DNA from: Corynebacterium sp. p3-SID1145
GTDB taxonomy: Bacteria; Actinomycetota; Actinomycetes; Mycobacteriales; Mycobacteriaceae
Assembly: GCA_025144245.1 (NCBI GenBank)
Contig: JALXXC010000001.1
Coordinates: forward strand, 62,001 to 126,000
Direction: 5' to 3'
Length of the DNA: 64,000 bases
Positions 1 through 8,267 of this stretch are shown here, one piece after another. The first letter of the stretch is position 1. Every line of letters starts with the position of its first letter. Below the pieces are notes generated by a model that was given only the letters and a program-made list of their open reading frames with translations, was not told where the DNA came from and ran no database searches. Position numbers and translations under genes: made by a program.

Positions 1-25
1 CGTGAACGCGTAGCTTTCCGGACAC
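1..25 (-). CDS. infB: Translation initiation factor IF-2, first codons only
   Basis: A GTG at 25-23 on the minus strand opens a frame reading V-S-G-K-L-R-V-H before the window ends, which matches the conserved start of actinobacterial IF-2. An AGGAG ribosome binding site lies just upstream at about 30-34. IF-2 brings initiator tRNA to the 30S subunit. Its position downstream of nusA and ylxR fits the standard rimP-nusA-ylxR-infB order. Only eight codons are visible, so the call rests on this short match and on synteny. Confidence 0.8.
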
Positions 26-44
26 GTGTCTCCTCTTTGTTTGG

Positions 45-83
45 CTAGAGGCGACTGTCCGCTGCTACGCGGCAGGCCTCTAG
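45..83. repeat. Long stem-loop between ylxR and infB
   Basis: CTAGAGGC at 45-52 pairs with GCCTCTAG at 76-83. Inside it CTG at 55-57 pairs with CAG at 73-75, and CCGC at 59-62 pairs with GCGG at 69-72, around a TGCTAC loop. There is no T-run after it on the minus strand, so it is more likely an RNA structure in the infB leader (processing or attenuation) than a simple terminator. The rest of 26-160 shows no gene. Confidence 0.55.
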
Positions 84-160
84 ACGATGGTCATGACGTT
101 CATCGCTGATGCTTCATGGTCTGCTTCATGGTTGAAGACTCATCAGTTCTTTAGTCCTTT

Positions 161-442
161 TCACTTACTGTGCGGAATTTCTCCCGCGATGTACTGACGT
201 ACGTTGCTGGTGTCCGTGTCAGCAGACACCCGGAGGGCCCGCCCGAAGGCGCGGCGCGACTCCGCAAGCTCAAACGCTTCGATGGTGGGCGTGATCCACG
301 CTCCGCGGCCGGGAAGTCTCCGCCCCGGGTCCGCGATGATCCGTGTGGGATCGTCGGGGTCGACGACGATGCGCAGAAGCTGAGTGTCCGGCCGCGCGGC
401 GCGCGTTGCTATGCACGTCCGGGTTCGTGTCGGGTTACTCAT
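161..442 (-). CDS. ylxR: YlxR family RNA-binding protein (DUF448)
   Basis: A 93-residue protein with the family features RTCIATR near the N-terminus and the P-G-R-G-A-W-I motif near residue 45, at the usual YlxR length. YlxR proteins are small nucleic-acid-binding proteins encoded between nusA and infB. Some have been linked to RNase P or transcription control, but the role here is inferred only from the family. The start ATG at 442 has no clear ribosome binding site. Instead a copy of the dispersed 12-mer CGCTTATCGACG (447-458) occupies the space directly upstream. Confidence 0.9.
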   Translation of the reverse strand: MSNPTRTRTCIATRAARPDTQLLRIVVDPDDPTRIIADPGRRLPGRGAWITPTIEAFELAESRRAFGRALRVSADTDTSNVRQYIAGEIPHSK

Positions 443-446
443 TTTT

Positions 447-458
447 CGCTTATCGACG
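447..458 (+). repeat. Dispersed 12-mer, copy in the nusA-ylxR gap
   Basis: An exact CGCTTATCGACG in the gap between nusA and ylxR. It is preceded on the plus strand by a run of five T and lies 5 nt upstream of the ylxR start on the opposite strand. It is one of 11 exact copies in the window. Confidence 0.9.
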
Positions 459-542
459 CCTTACGCCCCGCCACCTCGGCAGGATTGAAGCCAAGGGACA
501 AGCATACGCCATTGTCCCCTAGTTTTGTTACTTGCTGTTCAC

Positions 543-1589
543 CTAGTCCGTTCCAGCCGCATCGGAGTGGATATCGATCTTCCACCCCGTCAGGCGCGCA
601 GCCAGGCGCGCGTTCTGGCCTTCCCGGCCGATTGCCAGCGACAGCTGGTAATCCGGGACCGTGACGCGCGCGGTCTGCGCCTCCAGGTCCAGCACCTCCA
701 CCTTGACAACCTTCGACGGTGCCAGGGAGTTGCCCACATAGACGGCCGGGTCGTCCGAGTAGTCGACGATGTCGATTTTCTCGCCGTTCAGGCCGTCCAT
801 GATGTTGGTGACGCGCGCGCCACGGGGGCCGATGCAGGCGCCCTTGGCGTTGATGCCCTTCACGGTGCCTTTGACCGCGACCTTGGAGCGGTGGCCGGCC
901 TCGCGGGCGATACCGACGATCTCCACCGAGCCGTCCTCGACCTCCGGCACTTCGAGCGCGAACAGACCGCGCACCAGCTCCGGGTGCGTGCGGGACAGGT
1001 TGACGGTGGTGTTGCGCTCACCGCTGGTCACGCCGACGACGTAGGCCTTCACACGGTCACCGTGCACGAGCTTCTCGCCCGGGATCTGCTCCGCGGGCAG
1101 GAGAATGCCGTCCTGGGGGTTCGCCTCGGTGCCGAGCTGCACCACGACGATGCCGCGCGCGTTCGCGTTCGCGTCGCGCTGGACAACTCCGGAGACGACC
1201 TTCCCCTCCAGCTCCGAGTACTCGTCGTACGCGCGGGTCGCCTCGGCCGAACGCATGCGCTTCAGGATCGCTTCGCGCACAGCCAGTGCGCCGACGCGGG
1301 AGAAATTCACTGGGGTGTCGTCGTATTCGGAGACGACGTTTCCTTCGTCGTCAAGCTCGCTGACGAGCACTGCGACCTGCCCTGTCTCCGTGTCGATGTC
1401 CACGCGGGCCTTGGAGCTGCCCTGGCTCTGACTCTGCCCCTGCGCCCCGCCACGCCCCGACGCGCCGCTTTCCTCGCGGGCCTCGCGGTAGGCGGAAAGG
1501 AGCGCCGTTGCGATCGTGGTCAGCAAGTCGTCGACCGGGATCCCGGCTTCCTTCTCAATGCTTTCAAGCGCAGCGATGTCGATATTCAC
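543..1589 (-). CDS. nusA: Transcription termination/antitermination factor NusA
   Basis: A 348-residue protein with the N-terminal RNA-polymerase-binding domain (residues 1 to about 125), an S1 domain (about 130-200) and two KH domains. The second KH domain contains S-L-A-I-G-R-E-G-Q-N-A-R-L-A-A near the C-terminus. It lacks the C-terminal acidic repeats of E. coli NusA, as is normal for actinobacteria. A Gly/Gln/Ser-rich insert sits near residue 45. NusA binds RNA polymerase and modulates pausing and termination. The GTG start at 1589 has an AAGGA site 7-8 nt upstream. It is followed by ylxR and preceded by rimP, so it forms part of one translation-factor operon. Confidence 0.97.
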   Translation of the reverse strand: MNIDIAALESIEKEAGIPVDDLLTTIATALLSAYREAREESGASGRGGAQGQSQSQGSSKARVDIDTETGQVAVLVSELDDEGNVVSEYDDTPVNFSRVGALAVREAILKRMRSAEATRAYDEYSELEGKVVSGVVQRDANANARGIVVVQLGTEANPQDGILLPAEQIPGEKLVHGDRVKAYVVGVTSGERNTTVNLSRTHPELVRGLFALEVPEVEDGSVEIVGIAREAGHRSKVAVKGTVKGINAKGACIGPRGARVTNIMDGLNGEKIDIVDYSDDPAVYVGNSLAPSKVVKVEVLDLEAQTARVTVPDYQLSLAIGREGQNARLAARLTGWKIDIHSDAAGTD

Positions 1590-1635
1590 TTGTCGTCCTT
1601 ACTTACGTGCTCGGTGGTGCTAGGTCTTGAAGGTC

Positions 1636-2190
1636 TCATTCTTCGCCGGCGGCCGCGAGGGCCTCAACGTCGCCGTAATCTTTCTCCGCCAACTCGACCT
1701 CCGCGGCCGGCGGAGTGTTGAACTCAATTTCTACCACCGCACCCGACACGGACGAAATGGGCGTGATCTCGACGGTGGGCTCGCCGCTCTTCTTCGGCGC
1801 GGGAACGATCAGTGCCACAGTGTCCTCCGCGGCGTTGAGTGCGCCGATGCGGTAGAGCTTCTCCCCCGCCTTGACCAGGTGGCCCCGGTTCCGGCGCCAG
1901 TGGCGTGCAGCGGTGAGCGGAAGATCGACGCCCGGGGTGGTCACCTCGAGGGTGTAGCCGGCACCGAAGTTGACGTCGCCGCGCTCCTCCGCGGCGTCGA
2001 AAAGCGCGGACAGTTCGTTGGAGATGTCCTCCAACTGGTCGAGCGTCGGTGCCTCATCGCCGGCAACAGCCACGACCACCTGCGATTTCTTGCCCGCCTT
2101 GACCGTCTTCACGGTCTCGATGTCCAGCCCGTACGCATCGGTGACGGGACGGATCAGCGTCTCGAGTTCTCCACTTTCCGGAAATGCCAT
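1636..2190 (-). CDS. rimP: Ribosome maturation factor RimP
   Basis: A 184-residue RimP with the family signatures G-L-D-I-E near residue 20 and L-E-V-T-T-P-G-V-D-L-P-L in the middle. RimP assists assembly of the 30S subunit. The frame is open further upstream, but the ATG at 2190 is preferred: it gives the normal family N-terminus and has a TACAGT hexamer exactly 7 nt before it, fitting a leaderless transcript. It is the first gene of the rimP-nusA-ylxR-infB set and is divergent from the lipoprotein gene that starts at 2250. Confidence 0.93.
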   Translation of the reverse strand: MAFPESGELETLIRPVTDAYGLDIETVKTVKAGKKSQVVVAVAGDEAPTLDQLEDISNELSALFDAAEERGDVNFGAGYTLEVTTPGVDLPLTAARHWRRNRGHLVKAGEKLYRIGALNAAEDTVALIVPAPKKSGEPTVEITPISSVSGAVVEIEFNTPPAAEVELAEKDYGDVEALAAAGEE

Positions 2191-2195
2191 GCCCA

Positions 2196-2245
2196 CCACT
2201 GTACGGGTCCTCGCTTCCGCGGTCTCCGCGAGCGGTACAGTCTCC
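2196..2245. promoter_or_regulatory. Divergent leaderless promoter pair, rimP / lipoprotein
   Basis: A TACAGT hexamer on the minus strand ends 7 nt before the rimP ATG. A second TACAGT on the plus strand at 2235-2240 is followed by 9 nt and then the lipoprotein GTG at 2250. The two -10 elements are identical and face away from each other in under 60 bp. No strong -35 elements are visible. The call is inferred from spacing alone. Confidence 0.45.
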
Positions 2246-2249
2246 CACT

Positions 2250-3065
2250 GTGAAGTCCCCACGCCGCATCCTCACCGTTTGCCTCACCACTACCCTCGCC
2301 ATGCCGTTGAGCGCGTGCTCCCCGCTCGATGTCTTCGGGCCGCACGCCAACAGCGAGATCATGGCGCTGGCGAAACAGGCGTCGGCCGACAAGGCATCCG
2401 GCGACGAAGCATGGCGCGAGCTGCGCACCTTCCACGCCGAGCAACTCCAGGACGAGGCGCGCCGACTCTGCGGCACCGACGAGAACGGCGAACCTCCCTC
2501 GAGCTGCAACGTGACCTACGGCGACACCGACTTGCCCGCCAGCGGCGACGCGGCAGCGTTGGTGGCCCAGACCGCCGAGGCCGCCGGCAAGGTCCCCGAG
2601 GATTCTGTCGATCTCGTCGTCGCCGAGGCCGTGGACGCCGTCGCGGCCACCGAAGATCCGCTCGCGCTTATGGACACCGCTGCACCCATCGACGACGACG
2701 CCGCAGCGGAGGCCGCGAAACAGCTGGCCAGCTCCGAATACGCCGTCGACTACGGACTCGACATCGCCACCGCGTACGCCGACGACGCGCTACAGGGAAG
2801 GATCGACGAGCTGCGCACGCTTCACGACGGCCGCCTCGCCGCCCTCCGCGACTCCTTCCCGGCAGGCACCCTGCCCGTCCGCGAGGCAGGCTACGAGGTT
2901 CCCGGCGGGGCCCCGGCCAACACCGCCGAGGCGGCGGCCTTCGTCGACACGCTGGAAGATGAGCTCGTCGAACGCTGGCGCAACGCCGCCGCCGACGCCT
3001 CCAGCACCGAGTGGCGCGCCGCCGCCATCATCATGGCCGGCGACGCTCAACGCGCGGCGGGCTAA
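2250..3065 (+). CDS. Secreted lipoprotein, possibly ferritin-like (DUF4439-like)
   Basis: A 271-residue protein starting with a GTG at 2250. It has a signal sequence (K-S-P-R-R followed by a hydrophobic stretch) and the lipobox L-S-A-C, so it should be lipidated and anchored outside the membrane. The mature part is strongly helical and rich in Ala, Asp and Glu, with long predicted helices. In related actinobacteria a ferritin-like DUF4439 protein is encoded beside rimP, and position plus helicity suggest the same family. No metal-binding site is obvious, so the function remains unknown. Confidence 0.7.
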   Translation: MKSPRRILTVCLTTTLAMPLSACSPLDVFGPHANSEIMALAKQASADKASGDEAWRELRTFHAEQLQDEARRLCGTDENGEPPSSCNVTYGDTDLPASGDAAALVAQTAEAAGKVPEDSVDLVVAEAVDAVAATEDPLALMDTAAPIDDDAAAEAAKQLASSEYAVDYGLDIATAYADDALQGRIDELRTLHDGRLAALRDSFPAGTLPVREAGYEVPGGAPANTAEAAAFVDTLEDELVERWRNAAADASSTEWRAAAIIMAGDAQRAAG

Positions 3066-3075
3066 GCGGGGTGGC

Positions 3076-4854
3076 CTAGGCGCGAACCAGTTCCTGGATC
3101 TTCTCCACGATCTCGCCGGCCGGCACCTCTAGGGTCTCGCCTCCGCGGATGCGCAGCTCGATGATGCCGTCCGCGAACGCCCGGCCCAGGATGACGATGA
3201 AGGGCATGCCCAGCAGCTCCGCATCCTTGAATTTGACGCCGGGAGAGACCTTCGGGCGGTCGTCGAAAAGCACGTCGATCCCCGCGGCCTCGAGCTCACC
3301 GACCAGTTTCTCGCCCGCTTCCATCGCTGCCGCGTCCTTGTTCGCCACGGCGAGGTGCACCTGGTACGGCGCGATCTCCTTCGGCCAGACAAGCCCCTTG
3401 TCGTCGTGGGTCTGCTCCGCGATGACGGCGAGCATGCGTGTGATGCCGATACCGTAGGAGCCCATCGTGGGCACGGCGCGCTTTCCGTTCTCGTCGAGAA
3501 TCTGCACGTCGAAAGCCTCGGTGTACTTCCGGCCGAGTTGGAAGATGTGGCCCAGCTCAATGCCTCGAGCCAGTTTCACTGTGCCGTTACCGCTTGGCGA
3601 CGGGTCGCCCTCGCGGATCTCAGCGGCCTCGATGAACTCGTCTACCTCGAAATCGCGGCCGGCGACCAGGCCGACAACGTGCTTCTGCTTCTCGTCCGCG
3701 CCGGTGATCCACGACGAACCGGTGACTACACGCGGATCCGCGTAGATCTTCACCCCGTTGGCCTGCAGCGCACGCGGGCCAACATAGCCTTTGACCAGGA
3801 AGTCGTGCGCGGCGAAATCTTCCTCGGTGGCCAGCTCGAACGTGGCCGGTTCCAGGGATGCCTCGAGGCGCTTCTCGTCCGGCTCGCGGTCACCCGGAAT
3901 AAGCACCCCGGCCAGCTGCGGCCCCACAGGCTCGCCGTCCTCGCCCACCTGACGGGGATCGTCGATCTTGACCACCATGCACTTGAGGGTGTCGGCGGCT
4001 TCGACCGCGCGGCCGTCGATAAGCACGCCCTCGTTGTTCGCCCACTCGACGAGCGCCTCAATGGTCTCCGAGGCCGGCGTGTCGTGGACCTGCGCCTCGG
4101 GCTGGCCCTCGATGGCGCGCTCGGCGGGCGGGACCGTGACCACAGCCTCGACATTGGCGGCGAAATCACCCGCGGTGGACACCACGAATGTGTCCTCGCC
4201 GTTGTCGCTGTACGCCAAGAACTCCTCGGAGGCGGAACCTCCCATCGCGCCCGACGTCGCCTGGCAGATCTCGTACTTCAAACCCACCCGGTCGAAGATC
4301 GCGCGGTAGGCGCCGCGGTGCTTTGCGTACGACTCATCCAGGCCCTCATCCGACATGTCGAACGAGTAGCTGTCCTTCATCACGAACTCGCGACCGCGCA
4401 GCACGCCCGCACGCGGACGCGCCTCGTCGCGGTACTTCGTCTGGATCTGGTACAGCGTCACCGGGAAGTCCTTATACGACGAGTACAGGTCCTTGACCGC
4501 CGCAGTGAATATCTCCTCGTGCGTCGGGCCCAGCAGCATGTCGGCGCCCTTGCGGTCCTTCAGGCGGAACAGGTCGTCGCCGTACTCTGTCCAACGGTTC
4601 GTCGCCTCGTACGGCTCGCGCGGCAGCAGCGCCGGGAACAACAGCTCCTGCGCGCCGATCGCGTTCATCTCCTCGCGCACGATCTCCTCGATATTGCGCA
4701 GAGCACGCAGACCCAGCGGCAGCCACGAGTACACGCCCGGCGCCGCACGCCGGATGTAGCCGGCGCGAACAAGCAGCTTGTGACTGGGCACCTCGGCATC
4801 GGCGGGATCTTCGCGCAGTGTGCGCAGGAACAGCGTGGACAACCGTGTGATCAT
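3076..4854 (-). CDS. proS: Prolyl-tRNA synthetase
   Basis: A 592-residue class II synthetase of the bacterial type. Motif 2 is visible as [12 protein letters not shown] and is followed by [11 protein letters not shown]. An editing (YbaK-like) insertion occupies about residues 230-390, and the anticodon-binding domain is at the C-terminus. It charges tRNA-Pro. It ends 10 bp from the stop of the convergent lipoprotein gene. Length and motifs match the family fully. Confidence 0.98.
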   Translation of the reverse strand: MITRLSTLFLRTLREDPADAEVPSHKLLVRAGYIRRAAPGVYSWLPLGLRALRNIEEIVREEMNAIGAQELLFPALLPREPYEATNRWTEYGDDLFRLKDRKGADMLLGPTHEEIFTAAVKDLYSSYKDFPVTLYQIQTKYRDEARPRAGVLRGREFVMKDSYSFDMSDEGLDESYAKHRGAYRAIFDRVGLKYEICQATSGAMGGSASEEFLAYSDNGEDTFVVSTAGDFAANVEAVVTVPPAERAIEGQPEAQVHDTPASETIEALVEWANNEGVLIDGRAVEAADTLKCMVVKIDDPRQVGEDGEPVGPQLAGVLIPGDREPDEKRLEASLEPATFELATEEDFAAHDFLVKGYVGPRALQANGVKIYADPRVVTGSSWITGADEKQKHVVGLVAGRDFEVDEFIEAAEIREGDPSPSGNGTVKLARGIELGHIFQLGRKYTEAFDVQILDENGKRAVPTMGSYGIGITRMLAVIAEQTHDDKGLVWPKEIAPYQVHLAVANKDAAAMEAGEKLVGELEAAGIDVLFDDRPKVSPGVKFKDAELLGMPFIVILGRAFADGIIELRIRGGETLEVPAGEIVEKIQELVRA

Positions 4855-4897
4855 GCCGTCATCTTAACCCTGGGCTCGACGCGATAGCGTGGAGACC

Positions 4898-5698
4898 ATG
4901 CTGATCGTGCTCCCCCCATCTGAAACCAAAGCTCCCGGCGGAGAAATGGACGAAATCGACGTGTCGTTTCCCTCCCTCGACCCGATCCGCGGACGGATCA
5001 TGGACGACCTCGCCGCCCTCGACGTGGACGACATGATGACCGCACTCAAGCTCCCCGCCACCAAACGCCCGGAAGCCGAGGAGAACCTGACGTTGCGCTC
5101 AGCGCCCGTCATGCCCGCCATCTTCCGCTACACGGGCGTGCTTTACGACGCCCTCAACGCCGACACCCTCCCCACCCCCGCCCTCGAGCACCTGGCCGTC
5201 GGCTCCGCCCTGTTCGGCGTGGTCCGCGCCACCGACACCATTCCGCGGTACCGGCTCTCCGGCGGGTCCAAGCTGCCGGCCCGCGGCGGTTCCGCCCACG
5301 AAGGTTCCGCCCACGAAGGCTCAGCCCGCGGTGGCTCGGCCCGCGGCGGTGCTGCCCCGACCATGAAGGCCCGCTGGGGATCCGCAATCACGGACGCGCT
5401 GGCGGACGAGGGTTTCATCGTGGACATGCGCTCCGGTGCCTACCAGCAGCTCGGCCCGGTGCCCGGCGCGGTCACCGTCCGGGTCGAGACCGTGCAGGAC
5501 GACGGCTCCCGGAAGGTGGTCAGCCACTTCAACAAGCACTACAAGGGCGAGCTCGCGCGGGTGCTGGTCACGGCTCCTGACATCGCCTCTGTCACTGACA
5601 TCGAGGGGATCGCTTCCATCGCCGAGGCCGCCGGCATGACTGTGGAGCTGCCCGGCGCGGACAGCAAAGACCCGAACCAGCTCATCCTCGTGGTGTAG
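4898..5698 (+). CDS. yaaA: YaaA family peroxide-stress protein with a repeat insert
   Basis: A 266-residue YaaA/DUF328 protein with the family N-terminus M-L-I-V-L-P-P-S-E-T-K, the central F-R-Y-T-G-V-L-Y-D-A-L, and the C-terminal H-F-N-K-H-Y-K-G-E-L-A-R motif. In E. coli YaaA limits intracellular iron during peroxide stress and binds DNA. The ATG at 4898 is chosen over the upstream one because it begins the conserved motif and lies 7 nt after a TAGCGT hexamer. About residues 131-152 are an insert of Gly/Ser/Ala/His/Glu pentapeptide repeats not typical of the family (see the 15-bp repeat entry). Its upstream neighbour proS is divergent. Confidence 0.92.
   Translation: MLIVLPPSETKAPGGEMDEIDVSFPSLDPIRGRIMDDLAALDVDDMMTALKLPATKRPEAEENLTLRSAPVMPAIFRYTGVLYDALNADTLPTPALEHLAVGSALFGVVRATDTIPRYRLSGGSKLPARGGSAHEGSAHEGSARGGSARGGAAPTMKARWGSAITDALADEGFIVDMRSGAYQQLGPVPGAVTVRVETVQDDGSRKVVSHFNKHYKGELARVLVTAPDIASVTDIEGIASIAEAAGMTVELPGADSKDPNQLILVV
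5288..5347 (+). repeat. 15-bp in-frame tandem repeat inside yaaA
   Basis: Four consecutive 15-nt units encode G-S-A-H-E, G-S-A-H-E, G-S-A-R-G and G-S-A-R-G. The first two units are identical at the DNA level (GGTTCCGCCCACGAA) and the last two differ by a few bases. The array is preceded and followed by partial units. Multiples of 15 keep the reading frame, so copy number could vary without breaking the gene. Confidence 0.9.
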
Positions 5699-5939
5699 CT
5701 ACGCCCATGCCGTCCGCCGTGCCCAGGTCACGGCCACGGACCCCCAGGCCGGCTGGCGCACGCAGTGCAGGGAGCGCGACAGGCCGGGGCACGGGGCGTC
5801 GATAAGCGTGCTCGTGTTGGGGGACATGCGATGTCTACTATGCTGTGTCCACTATGCGATGCTGATTTTCGCTGACCAGCCACCTGGGCTTTCATGGATT
5901 GCATAGTGCATATCGCATAGGGCACACCGGACAGTGGGT
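5699..5939. other. Convergent intergenic region with 12-mer and inverted repeat
   Basis: This gap lies between the stops of yaaA and the DUF559-like gene and holds no gene. It contains an exact 12-mer copy on the minus strand (5797-5808). It also has an inverted repeat, CTATGCGAT at 5852-5860 and ATCGCATAG at 5912-5920, and two further CTATG-type words nearby. The inverted repeat is too widely spaced for a classical terminator. Confidence 0.5.
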
Positions 5940-6857
5940 TCAGCCAAGCCGGAGAAGCGCCTCGCGCACCATCGCGATGAACCCGTCCGGATTGCGCAAC
6001 AACGCCATCGGATCGACCCGGCGCACGGTGTATCCCCGATTCTGTAGGTACACCTCGCGTTTGCGCTCCTTCCTCAGGGTGATGTCCAACGGCGCGTAAG
6101 TCTTTCCGTCGTATTTCTCCTCCCCGTCAACCTCAATGATCAGCTTGCCGAGCCCGAGATCGCCGCTATACGGTCCGACCGGCACCTGCGTTGCCACTTC
6201 CGTCATGCCGGCTTGGATGAGGAGTGCCCGGGCGTAGCTTTCGAATGGCGATTGAGAATTATGCACGGCATACCGCAGCACCTCTCGCAGAACTGCGACT
6301 CCTTTCTTTCCCCGCATCAGCGCGACTGCCTGCTTCAGCTCAGCTCGCGTGGCGCCGCGCGAAGCAAGCAGCCAATCAAAGGCTACGAGTCCTTCCGCGA
6401 AACCATGCCGGATCGCAATGTCGAAAGCCGTGCGCACAGGTCCTGTGAACTCGATGCCGGGCAACTCCGGATAGTGGAAGATCTCGGTGCGTTCAAGTTT
6501 GCCGCGATAGAACTTCGTGCCTTCTGCCCATTCAGCCTTCGGCGGACTGAACCCAGACGGCAGCGTCAGTTCGACGTGCTCGGGCGTGGCGGCAACGACC
6601 CACATGCCGAGCATTCGGGCTGCGGATCGCCCGGTCAACACCGCTTTCGAGGTTCCTAGTCCGATCGCAGCGGCGCGCAGCCACTTCCGCTCGCGGTAGG
6701 AAAGCCCAGCCAAGATTTGCTTGCGTACGGCATGCCTGCGCGACTGCGCGATCAGCGCGCCGCTCGCCAGCTGCCCGAGCAGTTCTCGATCGCCGTAGCA
6801 CGCGCCCTGCGTATCGACGAGCCCTCCCAGCAGCTCCTTCCCCTTAGCCAACTCCAC
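5940..6857 (-). CDS. DUF559-like endonuclease-fold protein
   Basis: A 305-residue protein. The C-terminal part (about residues 215-305) has the layout of a Vsr/PD-(D/E)XK fold: S-P-F-E-S-Y-A-R near residue 215, L-I-I-E-V-D-G-E-E-K-Y, then R-K-E-R-K-R-E and G-Y-T-V-R-R-V. The N-terminal two thirds resemble the winged-helix region of AbiEi-like or actinobacterial DUF559 proteins. The GTG start at 6857 has a GGGAG site 5 nt upstream. There is no methylase or antitoxin partner next to it, so a role in restriction or toxin-antitoxin function is not supported beyond the fold. Confidence 0.7.
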   Translation of the reverse strand: MELAKGKELLGGLVDTQGACYGDRELLGQLASGALIAQSRRHAVRKQILAGLSYRERKWLRAAAIGLGTSKAVLTGRSAARMLGMWVVAATPEHVELTLPSGFSPPKAEWAEGTKFYRGKLERTEIFHYPELPGIEFTGPVRTAFDIAIRHGFAEGLVAFDWLLASRGATRAELKQAVALMRGKKGVAVLREVLRYAVHNSQSPFESYARALLIQAGMTEVATQVPVGPYSGDLGLGKLIIEVDGEEKYDGKTYAPLDITLRKERKREVYLQNRGYTVRRVDPMALLRNPDGFIAMVREALLRLG

Positions 6858-6943
6858 AGTTTCTCCCTTCTCTCCTCTACAGAGGTTGGACTGCTCGAGA
6901 CGCGGAATAGTTCCGTTCGGATTGCCCTCGATACGATGGCCAT

Positions 6944-7669
6944 ATGAATTCCCGGTCCTTGTACGGTGTGGCGCTCGGCGTGGCGTTGCTGACGTTCGCG
7001 GTCGTTGTGTTGCGTTTCGATTCTGTGCCGGAGCAGATCCCTACGCACATCGGCCCGGCCGGCGAGGTCGACAGCTGGGAGCCGAAGTCTCTTCCGGCCG
7101 CGACCTTCGGCGCGTGGTATTCGCTGCTGCTCCTCGCGCTCGTCTACAACGCGGCCCCACGTCCGGGCATCGCTTATCGACGAATCCCCGTCTCCCCCAC
7201 CTCCCCCATCCCCTTCTCCGAAACCGCTGCCGACAAGGCCGCTGCCCTGTTGCGCGTGACGGATCGTTCCATGGCCTGGATTGCCGTGGCGCTCGTCGTG
7301 CCGATGTGTCTGATTCAGTTGACGTTCACGTTTCCCGGGCACACGGCGTACCGCCCAGTCGCGCTGGGTTTGCTTGTCGTCGGGCTCATCGCCGCAGTGA
7401 TCTACACCTTCGTGCTGCTTTCCCGCTGGCCGAAGCAGATGGAAGACATGCCCACCGATGACGATGAACTCGCCCGACAGAAACATTTCGGACCAGGCAG
7501 CGGGGTGGGCTTATACAACGAGCCGGACGATCCGATGGTGGCGTGGATCTCGCCGTTCAACCAGAGCAGGGTCGACCTCAACTGGGCGCACGCCCCAGTG
7601 AAGCAGTACGCCCTCGTAGTTCTTGTGCTGCTCGTCGCGGTGTGCGTGGTTCCGTTCCTCGCTCTCTAA
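6944..7669 (+). CDS. DUF1648 domain membrane protein
   Basis: A 241-residue integral membrane protein. The first helix is at residues 6-24, followed by the DUF1648 signature P-E-Q-I-P-T-H-I-G-P-A-G-E-V-D-S-W. Further helices lie near residues 52-68, 105-125, 130-155 and 215-240. DUF1648 occurs in SdpI-like immunity and related transport proteins, but the function here is unknown. A TACGAT hexamer 6 nt before the ATG suggests leaderless transcription. The secreted nuclease gene follows 25 bp downstream and may be co-transcribed. An exact 12-mer copy lies inside the gene at 7171-7182. Confidence 0.75.
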   Translation: MNSRSLYGVALGVALLTFAVVVLRFDSVPEQIPTHIGPAGEVDSWEPKSLPAATFGAWYSLLLLALVYNAAPRPGIAYRRIPVSPTSPIPFSETAADKAAALLRVTDRSMAWIAVALVVPMCLIQLTFTFPGHTAYRPVALGLLVVGLIAAVIYTFVLLSRWPKQMEDMPTDDDELARQKHFGPGSGVGLYNEPDDPMVAWISPFNQSRVDLNWAHAPVKQYALVVLVLLVAVCVVPFLAL

Positions 7670-7694
7670 GCGCGGGCATCTAGAGGAAGTGACG

Positions 7695-8201
7695 ATGAAG
7701 AAGTGGATCGCAGGCATCGGAGCAGTTGCGCTCGTGGGAGCTGGGGCGGCGGCAGCCGTCGTCGTGGGGAGCGACACGACGGTCGAGCGCGTTGTCGACG
7801 GCGACACCGTCGACGTGTCCACCTGGTTGGGAACTAAGCGGGTGAGGCTTCTCAATATCAATGCCCCTGAGCTTGGTCACTTCGGCGATCCAGAAGAGTG
7901 CCTCGCGCAGGAAGCCAAAGACCGTCTGGAGGAACTCCTGCCCGAAGGTACGGAAGTGTCGCTCGAGTACGACAATGACCGCCATGACCGTTACGGCCGC
8001 GAGCTCGCCGGGGTGTTTGTGGGCGAGGACTTCATCAACGAGCACATGGTGCGCGACGGGTTCGCCCACGCCGTCGTCTACGAGCCGAACCGGAAGTTCT
8101 ACGACCGGATCCTCGCCGCCGAAGCCGGACCGCGCGAGAATAGGGCCGGGGTCTTCGGCGCCGAGCCTGGGTGTGTCGTCGGTCCCGGCGAACCCGGATG
8201 A
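7695..8201 (+). CDS. Secreted staphylococcal-nuclease-like (SNase) protein
   Basis: A 168-residue protein with a signal or anchor segment (K-K-W followed by about 20 hydrophobic Gly/Ala/Val residues) and a thermonuclease domain. The motifs are V-V-D-G-D-T-V-D, V-R-L-L-N-I-N-A-P-E, and D-R-H-D-R-Y-G-R-E-L-A with the catalytic Arg/Glu pattern. It should cut DNA or RNA outside the membrane with calcium. The ATG at 7695 is chosen because AGAGGAA precedes it and it begins the signal sequence. It is probably in a short operon with the DUF1648 gene. Confidence 0.88.
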   Translation: MKKWIAGIGAVALVGAGAAAAVVVGSDTTVERVVDGDTVDVSTWLGTKRVRLLNINAPELGHFGDPEECLAQEAKDRLEELLPEGTEVSLEYDNDRHDRYGRELAGVFVGEDFINEHMVRDGFAHAVVYEPNRKFYDRILAAEAGPRENRAGVFGAEPGCVVGPGEPG

Positions 8202-8206
8202 GCGAA

Positions 8207-8248
8207 TTTATCGGTTTATCGGCCGAGGCGATTTTATCGGTTTATCGG
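8207..8248 (+). promoter_or_regulatory. Four-fold TTTATCGG operator upstream of the AAA ATPase gene
   Basis: TTTATCGG occurs as two head-to-tail pairs, at 8207-8222 and 8233-8248, with the pairs 26 bp apart. They end 7 bp before the likely -10 hexamer TATGCT (8255-8260), so they cover the -35 region. The arrangement looks like a repeat-bound regulator site, probably repressive given its overlap with the promoter. The regulator is unknown. Confidence 0.6.
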
Positions 8249-8267
8249 TTACGTTATGCTGAACAGC

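Noticed and set aside
495..518. Plus-strand terminator GGGACAA/TTGTCCC near nusA
   Set aside because: No plus-strand gene precedes it, and on the minus strand no T-run follows, so a terminator role is not supported.
3355..4887. 510-residue plus-strand open frame opposite proS
   Set aside because: Shadow of proS. It has no conserved motif or start signal.
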